DNA of 64,000 nt from the NCBI GenBank assembly GCA_031292015.1, contig JARLHY010000021.1, positions 28,021 through 92,020 on the forward strand, in the 5' to 3' direction. The stretch is from Negativicutes bacterium. GTDB lineage: Bacteria > Bacillota_C > Negativicutes > Sporomusales_B > JARLHX01. A program made the position numbers and the translations under genes. The notes beneath the pieces were generated by a model. That model ran no database searches. It saw only the letters and a program-made list of their open reading frames with translations, and was not told the DNA's origin. Below are positions 53,967-62,027 of the stretch, piece by piece. Positions within the stretch are counted from its first letter, which is position 1. The number at the start of each line of letters is the position of its first letter.

Positions 53967-55538
53967 TTATTTTCCGGACTTTTCAAGAATCTCCGGCGCT
54001 ATTCCCATCGGCGCATCAACAAAAATCCGCTGATCCATTTCCTTCAGATTCGGGGAAACAATCACCTTGGCTTCGATTTGATCCAAAACCTGGGTCTTAA
54101 GCTCGATCCCCGGTGCAATTTCTTCCAGGACAAGGCCTTCCTCTGTCAACCGGAATACTGCCCGTTCGGTTACATACAAAACCGGCTGCCTCACCTTGGC
54201 GGCATATTTCCCGCTGAAAGTGATCTGCTCGACCTGGGACACGATTTTCTTGCTGCGTCCTTCACGGACAATCTTAAGCTTGCCGCCCTCAACCGCAACC
54301 TCCAGTCCCCCTGCCGTCAACGTCCCGCAAAAGCAGGCCCGTTTGGCATTTTGCGAAATGTTGACAAAGCCGCCGGAACCGACGATTCGCGATCCTACCT
54401 TGCTTACATTGACATTTCCGTAAGAATCGGCCTGCGCCATGCCCAGGAAGGTAAAATCAACGCCGCATCCGTCATAATAATCGAATTGTTCGGACTGGGT
54501 AATCATGGCGACAGGGTTGATCGACGCGCCGAAACTGGCCCCGCCGGCAGGAACGCCCCCGATGGCCCCGCCTTCCACCGTCAGAATTACCGCATCCGCA
54601 AAGCCTTCCTCCGCCGCTACCGACGAAACGCCTTCCGGCAAGCCGATACCGAGATTCACCGTACTGCCTGGTATCAGTTCCATCGCCGCCCGGCGGGCTA
54701 TGATTTTTCTTTCATTCATTGCCATCGACGGAATACTGTCTACAGGAACCTTGAGGTCGCCGCAGAACGCCGGATTATACTTTACCGACCAGGATTGATT
54801 TCTATTGCCCTCATCAGCGACAACCACGGCATCCACCATGAACCACGGCACCTTCACCCGCCTTGGATCCAAAGTCCCGGCCTGAGCTACCCGTTCCACT
54901 TCCGCGATTACAATGCCACCGTTGGCTTTTGCCGCTTGCGCTATCGCCAGAGAGCCGGTGAGGACAGTCTCGTTCTCCATCGTAAGATTGCCGTCCGTGT
55001 CGGCGGTCGTGGCGCGGATAACTCCCACATCCAACCGCAGAGCCTTATAGAACATCCATTCTTCGCCATCAAGCTCAACGATTCTTACTAAATCTTCTTT
55101 GGTTACGGCGTTCATCTTGCCGCCCTCAATCCGGGGGTCGACATAAGTTCCCAGTCCGACCTTGGTAAAGACACCCGGTTTGCGGGCCGCAGTCGCCCGG
55201 ACAAGCTGACTGAGAACCCCCTGCGGAAAACTGTATGCTTCCACCTTGTTCTCATGAATTAATTTTTGCATTTTAGGAGCCATACCGTAATGAGCGTTAA
55301 TATAGCGTCTGGTCATGCCGTCATGGCCGAAATGATCCTGGCCGCGGGTTTTGTGATCGCCAAACCCCCCTTCGGCGACAAAAGTCGTATTTCGCGGGTG
55401 CCCCTCAGCCAAAAAACGGTCTTCGATAGCGGCCAGCACCGTTTCCGGAACGCTGGACGCCACAAACCCGGTGGAACAGACAGTGCTTTCATCCCGTATC
55501 ATCCTGGCTGCTTCTTCTTTAGTGACAAACTTACTCAC
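53967..55538 (-). CDS. Acyl-CoA:acetate/propionate CoA-transferase (family I, fused)
   Basis: The third CoA-transferase (523 residues). The catalytic glutamate is in TVEGGAIGGVPAGG (E322 from the start used here). GTG 55538 is preferred because AAAGGAGG lies 7 bases upstream; TTG 55544 is too close to it. It is the first gene after the sigma-54 promoter at 55691 and precedes abfD. The likely job is formation of 4-hydroxybutyryl-CoA from 4-hydroxybutyrate and acetyl-CoA or butyryl-CoA. Confidence 0.9.
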   Translation of the reverse strand: MSKFVTKEEAARMIRDESTVCSTGFVASSVPETVLAAIEDRFLAEGHPRNTTFVAEGGFGDHKTRGQDHFGHDGMTRRYINAHYGMAPKMQKLIHENKVEAYSFPQGVLSQLVRATAARKPGVFTKVGLGTYVDPRIEGGKMNAVTKEDLVRIVELDGEEWMFYKALRLDVGVIRATTADTDGNLTMENETVLTGSLAIAQAAKANGGIVIAEVERVAQAGTLDPRRVKVPWFMVDAVVVADEGNRNQSWSVKYNPAFCGDLKVPVDSIPSMAMNERKIIARRAAMELIPGSTVNLGIGLPEGVSSVAAEEGFADAVILTVEGGAIGGVPAGGASFGASINPVAMITQSEQFDYYDGCGVDFTFLGMAQADSYGNVNVSKVGSRIVGSGGFVNISQNAKRACFCGTLTAGGLEVAVEGGKLKIVREGRSKKIVSQVEQITFSGKYAAKVRQPVLYVTERAVFRLTEEGLVLEEIAPGIELKTQVLDQIEAKVIVSPNLKEMDQRIFVDAPMGIAPEILEKSGK

Positions 55539-55690
55539 AGGCAAGCCTCCTTTGATTTAGGCGCAACAAGGGGGTCTCCAACATTGAATTTTATAAACCA
55601 TCTTGGCGGTGTTTTGTCTGAAGTTGTCCTGTTGCTTAGTCAGTAAATTTATTTGTACTTTTTTTCACAGTGTGTCTCCCTTACAATACA

Positions 55691-55707
55691 AGCAAGAATT
55701 ATGCCAA
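55691..55707 (-). promoter_or_regulatory. Sigma-54 promoter of the CoA-transferase/AbfD operon
   Basis: On the minus strand TTGGCATAATTCTTGCT with GG-N10-GC spacing. It is about 150 bp before the GTG at 55538. The palindromic element at 55799-55826 is about 102 bp upstream of its -24 box. Confidence 0.75.
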
Positions 55708-55798
55708 TTGCAAATTGACTGAAAAAAACCAAAACAGCCTTGCGAACAAAATACTTTTGCCTAAATACCGGTAACAAAAGGTACCCCTTCGTTCAAAT

Positions 55799-55826
55799 AG
55801 TTACCATGGTAACTTAAGTTACCACC
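55799..55826. promoter_or_regulatory. Second copy of the 28-bp palindromic activator site
   Basis: AGTTACC-AT-GGTAACT followed by TAAGTTACCACC. It matches 42585-42612 at 24 of 28 positions in the same orientation. Relative to the -24 box it is 10 bp closer than the other copy, so both would lie on the same face of the helix. Confidence 0.7.
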
Positions 55827-55980
55827 AAAAGCGCCTTAGCTGCACCTCGACCAACAACCTGTGACAATAAACCCCAGTTTGTGTCAAAATACCGCCTTGG
55901 TTAAATTTGACAATATGTCAGAAAAATCGTAATATATTTATGCGAATAATTAGCATATTAATAAATATGCTATCAATAAT

Positions 55981-56280
55981 TTATGTCTGGTTTTTTTTCT
56001 TCCTCAGAATTTCCAGGGCCTGATCGATAAGCTCACCGCTGACCCCTGTATCCAGGTCCACCCCTTCGAACCCTGGCCACACTTCTTGAAGGGCTCCTGC
56101 AACCAGGTGCTCCAGCGTATCTGCCGTTCCCGGACAGTGACAACACGCCCCGGACAGGCGAATCCGGATGCGCCCCGTTTCCGGGCGGATTTCTTCCCAG
56201 GCCAGGTCGCCGCCATGAGCTTGAAGGGCCGGTCGCACCTTTTCCTTAAGCACTTTTTCAATTGTCGCCGTCAGTTCCAT
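55981..56280 (-). CDS. NifU-like C-terminal domain protein
   Basis: A 99-residue protein consisting only of the NifU C-terminal (Nfu) domain: ALQAHGGDLAWEEI and the cluster-binding CxxC in GACCHCPGTADTL. Such proteins carry [4Fe-4S] clusters to targets. AGGAGAGG precedes the ATG. It follows the flavodoxin-like gene by 19 bp and both lie behind a sigma-54 promoter, so it may supply clusters to the Fe-S enzymes of this regulon, such as AbfD and Hnd. Confidence 0.85.
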   Translation of the reverse strand: MELTATIEKVLKEKVRPALQAHGGDLAWEEIRPETGRIRIRLSGACCHCPGTADTLEHLVAGALQEVWPGFEGVDLDTGVSGELIDQALEILRKKKNQT

Positions 56281-56299
56281 ATCAATATCCTCTCCTTGC

Positions 56300-57160
56300 T
56301 TATTTTTGCTGGGCCGGAGGCTTTATCCATCCGTCTGCTGTGCCCTTATACTGTTGTTGAATAGCATAAACTTCATCTTTGCGGCGGATGTACGCCTCTT
56401 TCACCCCGTCGAGAACGTGACCGTGTTCGATCATTCCTTTAGGCGTAAACCGGCGGTGACTGCTGGAATTCCAAGACAATTCGAACCTACTGTCAGCGGC
56501 CGTCCATTCGCCGGAAGCCGCGCACATCACACAGCGCCAGCCGCCCTTGTGGAATATCTGGAGGAGGCTGCTGCCGCAATCCGGACAATAAGCCTTCTCT
56601 TCATCAATGAAATCCACCGCCGTGTTGTCGGCCAGTGACACAGCCAATCTTCTCACCTTGCTAAGTAACTCTGCTTGGGTCACATCCCCCGGCAGCGTCG
56701 CTCTGATGATAAGCGTTCCTGTTACATTCAGGTTAAGGAACCGGGCGAAATGCATGGTAGCCTCCCGGGCGTATCCTTCCCAGTCCGGTACCGTGTGCGG
56801 TATGACAATGACACACTGCTTGCCTGTCGCATATTCCTCGGTATTGTTCTGGATAGATATCATCCGGTCGTTGATCAGCTTGAGGCTGGTCTGCTGTCCG
56901 AGGAAATAGACCGGGGCTGCGATGATAACCTTATCGGCGGTTTTTATCCGGTCCAGGAAGAAATTGAGATCATCGTCCAGAATGCATCTCTTTTCTTGGG
57001 GAAGACAGGCATAACAGGCCTTGCACCGCTCCAGCCTGAGATCGTTCATGCGGATCATCTCTTTATCCCAGTCATCCGGAAGCTGATTCAGCATCTCTTT
57101 CACGATGATTTCCGAATTCCCGATCCTGCGAGGCGATGCCACCAAACCTACAACTTTCAT
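56300..57160 (-). CDS. Flavodoxin-fold NAD(P)H-dependent oxidoreductase with C-terminal zinc ribbon
   Basis: A 286-residue protein. The first ~190 residues are an NADPH-dependent FMN reductase/flavodoxin fold (GLVASPRRIGNSEIIV for FMN phosphate, CKACYACLPQEKRC with four cysteines, AAPVYFLGQQTSLK). A rubredoxin-like knuckle pair follows (CPDCG...CVMC), then a charged tail. The cysteine-rich loop occurs in iron-sulfur flavoproteins (Isf), so an Fe-S cluster near FMN is possible. GGAGGG precedes the ATG and a sigma-54 promoter lies about 40 bp upstream. Electron partner unknown. Confidence 0.85.
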   Translation of the reverse strand: MKVVGLVASPRRIGNSEIIVKEMLNQLPDDWDKEMIRMNDLRLERCKACYACLPQEKRCILDDDLNFFLDRIKTADKVIIAAPVYFLGQQTSLKLINDRMISIQNNTEEYATGKQCVIVIPHTVPDWEGYAREATMHFARFLNLNVTGTLIIRATLPGDVTQAELLSKVRRLAVSLADNTAVDFIDEEKAYCPDCGSSLLQIFHKGGWRCVMCAASGEWTAADSRFELSWNSSSHRRFTPKGMIEHGHVLDGVKEAYIRRKDEVYAIQQQYKGTADGWIKPPAQQK

Positions 57161-57198
57161 TCAAATACCCTCCTAACAGTTAATACCTTTCCATTACT

Positions 57199-57216
57199 CG
57201 CAAATTCCGTGCCACA
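57199..57216 (-). promoter_or_regulatory. Sigma-54 promoter of the flavodoxin/NifU operon
   Basis: On the minus strand TGTGGCACGGAATTTGCG, an essentially perfect TGGCACG-N4-TTGC with GG-N10-GC. The predicted transcript start is about 28 bases before the ATG at 57160. Confidence 0.8.
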
Positions 57217-57316
57217 TCAAACTTCACGAAGTCCGGTCATCTAAAACCTTCAGATGATTTAGCTATCCGCTCCAGCCAAATTCAATCTTTTACATAGAGT
57301 GGGGGAGGAACTTCTT

Positions 57317-59068
57317 ATGGAAAAAAACGAGTATCAATTGGTAAATATTCTATTAACTGACAATAAAGGCCTGTTAATTTTTGTTGACGACAGCCTTAAA
57401 AACCTCGACCTCCCGAAGTCCATTCTCGATCTGGCAGGTGCCAAGGTCCTCCCGGCTAAATATCCCGCTGTGCATCACACCGCCCACGGCTTATTGATCA
57501 TCTACCCGCTTTCGGTTCAGGAGCCTGCCTTTGAAGGCTTCGTAGGGCTCTTGGTCTCAAAGAATCTGCGGGATGAAGTCGTTGACCGGCTGATAGAAGA
57601 CAATCTCGAACTGGTAACAACCATGGAAGAGATCCACGACGGGATTGTCGTGGTTGACGGCGACGGCAAAGTAATCCGCATCAACAAAGGGTTCGAAAGA
57701 ATCTCAGGCATCCCAAGGGAAACAATGCTTTACCAGGACGTGCGTTCAGGTGTGGAGCGGGGCGCTTACGCCGCTTCGGCCACTGTCCGGGTTTTTGAAA
57801 GCAAAAAACCGATTACCTTCCATAACGAGTATCGCCACAACAATCAGATCCACACAGGCATAGTAACCGGCAGGCCTTTGTTTGATGAAAACAACAATAT
57901 CATCCGGGTCGTCTGCAATATCCGGGATATCACGGAAATCAATCAGTTGCGGGACGAACTGATCGAGAGCCAGCTGCAAGTGGCCCGGTATTCCCGGATC
58001 GTTGAGATGTTTACCAACTCTGCAACCAATTCTTTGGTACATACAACCAAAAATATGCAAAAGTTGGTTCAGGGTGCTCTGAAATACGCCAAGGTCGAGG
58101 CCCCGCTGTTAATCACCGGCGAATCAGGCTCAGGCAAAGAGGTTTTCGCTGACCTTGTCCATAGAAACAGCAACCGCAAAGACGCTCCGTTTTTGAAAAT
58201 CAATTGCGGAGCCATCCCGGAAGCGTTGCTGGAATCCGAATTGTTCGGTTATGAGGCAGGAGCATTTACCGGCGCCAAAAAAGGCGGCCATATGGGGCTG
58301 TTTGAACTGGCACACCGCGGCACAATACTGCTTGATGAAATCGGAGAACTTTCGATGGCCCTGCAGTCCAAACTGCTTCGGCTTGTTGAAAAACAGGAGT
58401 TTTACCGAGTCGGCGGCAACAAGCAGGTAAAGGTGGATGTACGCCTGATATCAGCCACCAACCGAAACCTTGAAGAAATGATCGCCGCCAATAAATTCCG
58501 CCTCGATCTTTTCTATCGTCTGAACGTGTTTACCATCCATTTGCCGCCTTTGCGGGAGCGCAAAGAGGACATCCCACCCCTGGTGGAACATTTCATCGAA
58601 AAATACAATAAGAAATACAGCACAAATAAAAAAATCTCCCATGCCTTGCTTACTATGTTTCTGGCCTATTCATGGCCAGGAAACGTCAGAGAGCTGGAGA
58701 ACCTGATCGAAAGACTGGTGGTCATCTCCGACGAGCAAAGTATTTTCCCGCAGCATTTGCCTGACGATATTTTTGTTCGCATGAATAACCAACGAACCTT
58801 GGACACTTCTTCCATCGATGAATTCAAACTCGCTGCCATGGCTGAAAGCGGCGAAGCCGCGTTGGCGGAGAATCTTCCCGAAAATCTTATCGAGAAGTTT
58901 CCCGATTTTCATGAAGCTCGTGAACATTTTGAAAAGATGTACCTAATCCAGGCGATGGAAAAATACGGCTCGGTTCGAAATACTGCCACGAATATCGGCC
59001 TCAGCCACCCCGCTATTCTAAAGAAATTCGCCTGCTATGGCGTTAAAACGCCCCTGCGCCGAAAGTGA
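57317..59068 (+). CDS. Sigma-54-dependent enhancer-binding activator with PAS domain
   Basis: A 583-residue activator: a regulatory region with a PAS domain (about 100-210, [25 protein letters not shown]), a central AAA+ domain with Walker A GESGSGKE (about 268) and the sigma-54-contact loop GAFTGA (about 315-320), Walker [10 protein letters not shown] and R-fingers in [12 protein letters not shown], and a C-terminal helix-turn-helix ([20 protein letters not shown]). GGGGGAGG precedes ATG 57317. It stands next to two divergently oriented sigma-54 promoters and is the best candidate activator for all five in the window. The PAS domain probably senses a small ligand or redox state. Confidence 0.95.
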   Translation: MEKNEYQLVNILLTDNKGLLIFVDDSLKNLDLPKSILDLAGAKVLPAKYPAVHHTAHGLLIIYPLSVQEPAFEGFVGLLVSKNLRDEVVDRLIEDNLELVTTMEEIHDGIVVVDGDGKVIRINKGFERISGIPRETMLYQDVRSGVERGAYAASATVRVFESKKPITFHNEYRHNNQIHTGIVTGRPLFDENNNIIRVVCNIRDITEINQLRDELIESQLQVARYSRIVEMFTNSATNSLVHTTKNMQKLVQGALKYAKVEAPLLITGESGSGKEVFADLVHRNSNRKDAPFLKINCGAIPEALLESELFGYEAGAFTGAKKGGHMGLFELAHRGTILLDEIGELSMALQSKLLRLVEKQEFYRVGGNKQVKVDVRLISATNRNLEEMIAANKFRLDLFYRLNVFTIHLPPLRERKEDIPPLVEHFIEKYNKKYSTNKKISHALLTMFLAYSWPGNVRELENLIERLVVISDEQSIFPQHLPDDIFVRMNNQRTLDTSSIDEFKLAAMAESGEAALAENLPENLIEKFPDFHEAREHFEKMYLIQAMEKYGSVRNTATNIGLSHPAILKKFACYGVKTPLRRK

Positions 59069-59115
59069 CTTTCTCTGAAGAACCGCGTTGACCTGTGAAT
59101 AAAACATCGGAATAT

Positions 59116-59155
59116 AAAAGTATCGCAGCTAATGTTATTCAGCTGCGATACTTTT
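59116..59155 (+). terminator. Intrinsic terminator of the activator gene
   Basis: AAAAGTATCGCAGCT pairs perfectly with AGCTGCGATACTTTT around a 10-base loop and is followed by TATTTT. It begins 48 bp after the stop at 59068 and could also work in the reverse direction. Confidence 0.85.
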
Positions 59156-59217
59156 TATTTTCAGCACACATTTCCATATCCTGGTATATCTTCTGTTGTC
59201 CGGAAACAACTCCACCA

Positions 59218-59234
59218 TTGGCATGGTTATTGCA
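59218..59234 (+). promoter_or_regulatory. Sigma-54 promoter of the acyl-CoA dehydrogenase/hnd operon
   Basis: TTGGCATGGTTATTGCA on the plus strand with GG-N10-GC spacing. It lies 112 bp before the ATG at 59346. Just upstream is GTTGTCCGGAAACAAC, a short dyad (GTTGT-N6-ACAAC) that may be another protein site. Confidence 0.8.
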
Positions 59235-59345
59235 TTAACTTCTCACAGGAGTTCCCTTCGCCCCCTTGTCCGGTAACTTGCCGTTGAAAGCGGCGGCTGA
59301 TTTTTGACAGTTCTAAAAAAATACAAACATGAGGAGAGATGTAAG

Positions 59346-60479
59346 ATGGCATTACTGTCTGAAGAGCATGAGGCATTACGAAAAATGGTGCGGGAATTCG
59401 CCCAGAAAGAAATAGCCCCCCGGGCCGCCCACTATGATCACACCGAAGAGTTCCCCTGGGATAATGTTCAGCAGATGGCCAAACTTGGCCTTATTGGCCT
59501 GCCGATTCCGGAGAAATACGACGGGGCGGAGACAGACATGCTCAGTTACGCCATCGCCGTGGAGGAAATATCGAAAGCCTGTGCGGCTACCGGGGTCATT
59601 ATGGCCACCAATGTTTCGGCCTCACTGCCTGTCTTACTTTTCGGCACCGAAGAGCAGCGACTGAAATACCTTCCCCCCCTGGCCCGCGGCGAAAAAATGG
59701 GAGCCTTTGCCCTGACCGAACCCAACGCCGGCTCGGATGCGTCCAGGGTGACGACCACGGCGACGTTAGATGGGAATGAATATGTAATCACCGGCACAAA
59801 ATGCTTCATTACCAACGGGTCAGCAGCTGAAACCTTCAATATTTTTGCTTCTGTGGATAAAAGCAAAGGTATCAAGGGGATAACCGCTTTTATTGTTGAG
59901 AAAGGTACTCCCGGGCTGTCAATCGGGAAAAAGGAAGAAAAAATGGGCATCCGGGCTTCATCAACTACAGAAGTGGTTCTGGAAAATTGCCGCATTCCCA
60001 AAGAAAACCTTGTAGGCAAAGAAGGCGAAGGCTTCAAAATTGCCATGACCGTGCTCGATTCCGGGAGAATCGGCATATCTGCGCAGGCTCTGGGTATAGC
60101 CCAAAGAGCCTTTGAAGAAGCCGTGCTCTATGCAAAGCAGCGCGAGCAGTTTGGCAAACCGGTCTCTGCTTTTCAGGCCATATCGTTTATGCTCGCCGAC
60201 ATGGCAATCCAGATCGAAGCCGCCCGCCAGCTTGTCTATCACGCCGCAATGCTGAAAGATGCCGGACTGCCTTTCGGAAAAGAGGCGGCCATCGCCAAGA
60301 CCTTCGCATCCGATACGGCTAACAAGGTGGCCACCGATGCTGTCCAGATCATGGGGGGCTATGGTTATTCGCGGGAATACCCGGCGGAAAGACTGATGCG
60401 CGACGCGAAGATCACCCAGATATACGAAGGCACGAACCAGATTCAAAGAGTCGTCATCGCCGGACACATTTTAAAATAG
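59346..60479 (+). CDS. Acyl-CoA dehydrogenase (butyryl-CoA dehydrogenase type)
   Basis: A 377-residue enzyme with FALTEPNAGSDASR and the catalytic segment IYEGTNQIQR (E361). Its length and sequence are those of clostridial butyryl-CoA dehydrogenases. The start at 59346 (MALLSEE) has GGAGAG 7 bases upstream. It is the first gene of a plus-strand operon with the VOC and hnd genes; no etf gene follows in the window, so it probably uses the etfBA at 50.4-52.1 kb. Confidence 0.92.
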   Translation: MALLSEEHEALRKMVREFAQKEIAPRAAHYDHTEEFPWDNVQQMAKLGLIGLPIPEKYDGAETDMLSYAIAVEEISKACAATGVIMATNVSASLPVLLFGTEEQRLKYLPPLARGEKMGAFALTEPNAGSDASRVTTTATLDGNEYVITGTKCFITNGSAAETFNIFASVDKSKGIKGITAFIVEKGTPGLSIGKKEEKMGIRASSTTEVVLENCRIPKENLVGKEGEGFKIAMTVLDSGRIGISAQALGIAQRAFEEAVLYAKQREQFGKPVSAFQAISFMLADMAIQIEAARQLVYHAAMLKDAGLPFGKEAAIAKTFASDTANKVATDAVQIMGGYGYSREYPAERLMRDAKITQIYEGTNQIQRVVIAGHILK

Positions 60480-60550
60480 ACCGCAGCTTGCGCCAAATAC
60501 AAGAATCACCGGTCAGGCGTTTTTAAAAAAACCGAAGGGTCGTGAAAAAA

Positions 60551-60946
60551 ATGGCTAAAGTAGCACACCTTGGCCTCATTGTGAAAGATGTCGAACGGTC
60601 GACTCGCTTTTACCAGCAGTATTGCGGCTGCCAACCGCTAAAAGCCCTGCAGAGCGACCTGATTAAAATCCAGTTCCTCAGCGCTGAAGGAGTCATTATT
60701 GAACTGCTTCAACACCTGGTCCCCGACCCTGAGGCGCAGCGCCGCGCGGGAGTTGTGGATCACGTCGCTTTCCTGGTGGACGATATAGAGGCCGAGGTCA
60801 ACAAACTGCGCGCCGCCGGAATCCAGATTTACGTCGAGCCCCGGCCGTCAATCATCGGCGCCACAATTATTTTCTTTGCCGGCCCGGACAACGAACGGGT
60901 GGAATTCATCCAGCCGTCAAAGACGTGGTGGACCGGCCAGGTTTAG
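60551..60946 (+). CDS. VOC-family protein, methylmalonyl-CoA epimerase/glyoxalase-like
   Basis: A 131-residue VOC protein with all four metal positions: His in AHLGLIV, Glu in VIIELLQ, His in VDHVAFLV and Glu in RVEFIQ. It resembles methylmalonyl-CoA epimerase in size and motif order. I use ATG 60551 because AAGGG is at good distance; GTG 60542 is too close. Its place between a dehydrogenase and the hnd genes suggests a CoA-ester substrate. The related VOC at 37863-38339 lacks these ligands. Confidence 0.83.
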   Translation: MAKVAHLGLIVKDVERSTRFYQQYCGCQPLKALQSDLIKIQFLSAEGVIIELLQHLVPDPEAQRRAGVVDHVAFLVDDIEAEVNKLRAAGIQIYVEPRPSIIGATIIFFAGPDNERVEFIQPSKTWWTGQV

Positions 60947-60996
60947 CTTCATCAATCAAAAAAACGATCACCAACTCCACCGGAAGGAGAAAAATC

Positions 60997-61500
60997 ATGG
61001 CCAGCATACAAACAAAAAAAGCCTGCAGCGGCCAATGTGCCGGCAGCTTAGTGAAATTGGACGAGATTCTCTCCAGGTACCAGGGCGGGAAAGGAGCGCT
61101 CATTCCCGTCCTGCAGGAAGCCCAAGAAGCTTATGGCTACCTCTCAAAGGAAGTTCTTGTCCATATTGGCGAGAAAATGAACATTCCCACAAGCCAGATT
61201 TACGGAGTCGTTACCTTTTATGCCCAGTTCCACCTGCGGCCCCGCGGCCAGAATATCGTCCGGGTCTGCCAGGGAACAGCCTGTCACGTCCGTGGCGGCA
61301 AGGCTATCCTTCAAGCGCTGGAGGATACGCTGAATGTCACAGCCGGCAAAACGACCCCCGATTTCCTGTTCACGCTGGAGACGGTGGCCTGTATCGGTTC
61401 CTGTGGGTTGGCTCCGGTCATGATGGTCAACGATAATACTCACGGTCGTCTGACGCCGGAAATCGTCCCCGAAATCCTCAGTCGCTATTCCCCGCCCTAA
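60997..61500 (+). CDS. hndA: NuoE/HndA-like [2Fe-2S] subunit of NAD(P)-linked hydrogenase or dehydrogenase
   Basis: A 167-residue thioredoxin-fold [2Fe-2S] protein: IPTSQIYGVVTFYAQF, then ligands in CQGTACHVRGG and CIGSCGLAPVM. The start at 60997 follows GGAAGGAG. It forms a complex with the HndB- and HndC-like subunits that follow. Such complexes either make or consume H2 with NAD(P)H and ferredoxin, or serve formate dehydrogenase. Confidence 0.9.
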   Translation: MASIQTKKACSGQCAGSLVKLDEILSRYQGGKGALIPVLQEAQEAYGYLSKEVLVHIGEKMNIPTSQIYGVVTFYAQFHLRPRGQNIVRVCQGTACHVRGGKAILQALEDTLNVTAGKTTPDFLFTLETVACIGSCGLAPVMMVNDNTHGRLTPEIVPEILSRYSPP

Positions 61501-61639
61501 ACGTAAGATTGTCGCTTGCTCCTTGGCACCGTGAAGGCATCGCGATAGTGGGAAATATCACTTGAACGATCCGGCCATTATCTTGAAGATATAAGTATCT
61601 ATCGGCCAGTGGGGTCAATTTGTCCGGAGGTGTACACTG

Positions 61640-62005
61640 ATGAAAACCATTGACGACTTGAAACAGCTGCGGGAAAAGTTTCAGGCTGAAACGAAATTGC
61701 GTCATGCCGTCGGCATTCAGATCATCGTCGGGCTGGGTACCTGCGGCATCGCGGCAGGCGCGCGTCAAGTCATGTCAGCCATTTTGGACGAGATCGCCAA
61801 ACGCAAGCTGCAGGACGTAACCGTCAGGCAGACCGGCTGTATCGGGATGTGCGAAAAAGAGGTTCTGGTGGATGTCGTGCGCCCGGGTGAGCCACGGATC
61901 ACCTACGGCAAAGTAACTCCGGCAACGGTGGCGAAGATTATCGCCGAGCATGTGGTCAACGGGCGGATCGTCGAAGAGCTGGTAGTCGGAAAAATCGCGC
62001 CCTAG
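61640..62005 (+). CDS. hndB: HndB-like [2Fe-2S] ferredoxin-domain subunit
   Basis: A 121-residue thioredoxin-like [2Fe-2S] protein with GLGTCGIAAGARQV and RQTGCIGMCEKEVLVDV, the arrangement of HndB of the NADP-reducing hydrogenase. GGAGGTGTAC precedes the ATG. A 139-bp gap separates it from hndA; it contains TTGGCACC but no good -12 box. Confidence 0.88.
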   Translation: MKTIDDLKQLREKFQAETKLRHAVGIQIIVGLGTCGIAAGARQVMSAILDEIAKRKLQDVTVRQTGCIGMCEKEVLVDVVRPGEPRITYGKVTPATVAKIIAEHVVNGRIVEELVVGKIAP

Positions 62006-62027
62006 GCCGCTAACAGGAGGGAAGAAC

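Larger units (their letters stand above)
55539..55980. other. Regulatory gap upstream of the 4-hydroxybutyrate-type operon
   Basis: A 442-bp AT-rich gap with no gene. It contains the sigma-54 promoter at 55691-55707 and the palindromic element at 55799-55826. Further upstream (55860-55975) are several TTGACA/TGTCA-like words and a short hairpin AGCATAT/ATATGCT whose role is unclear. Confidence 0.6.

Noticed and set aside
61526..61545. Possible sixth sigma-54 promoter before hndB (TTGGCACC...GGC)
   Set aside because: The -24 box is good but the -12 box reads AGGC instead of TTGC, and it lies inside an operon that already has a promoter.
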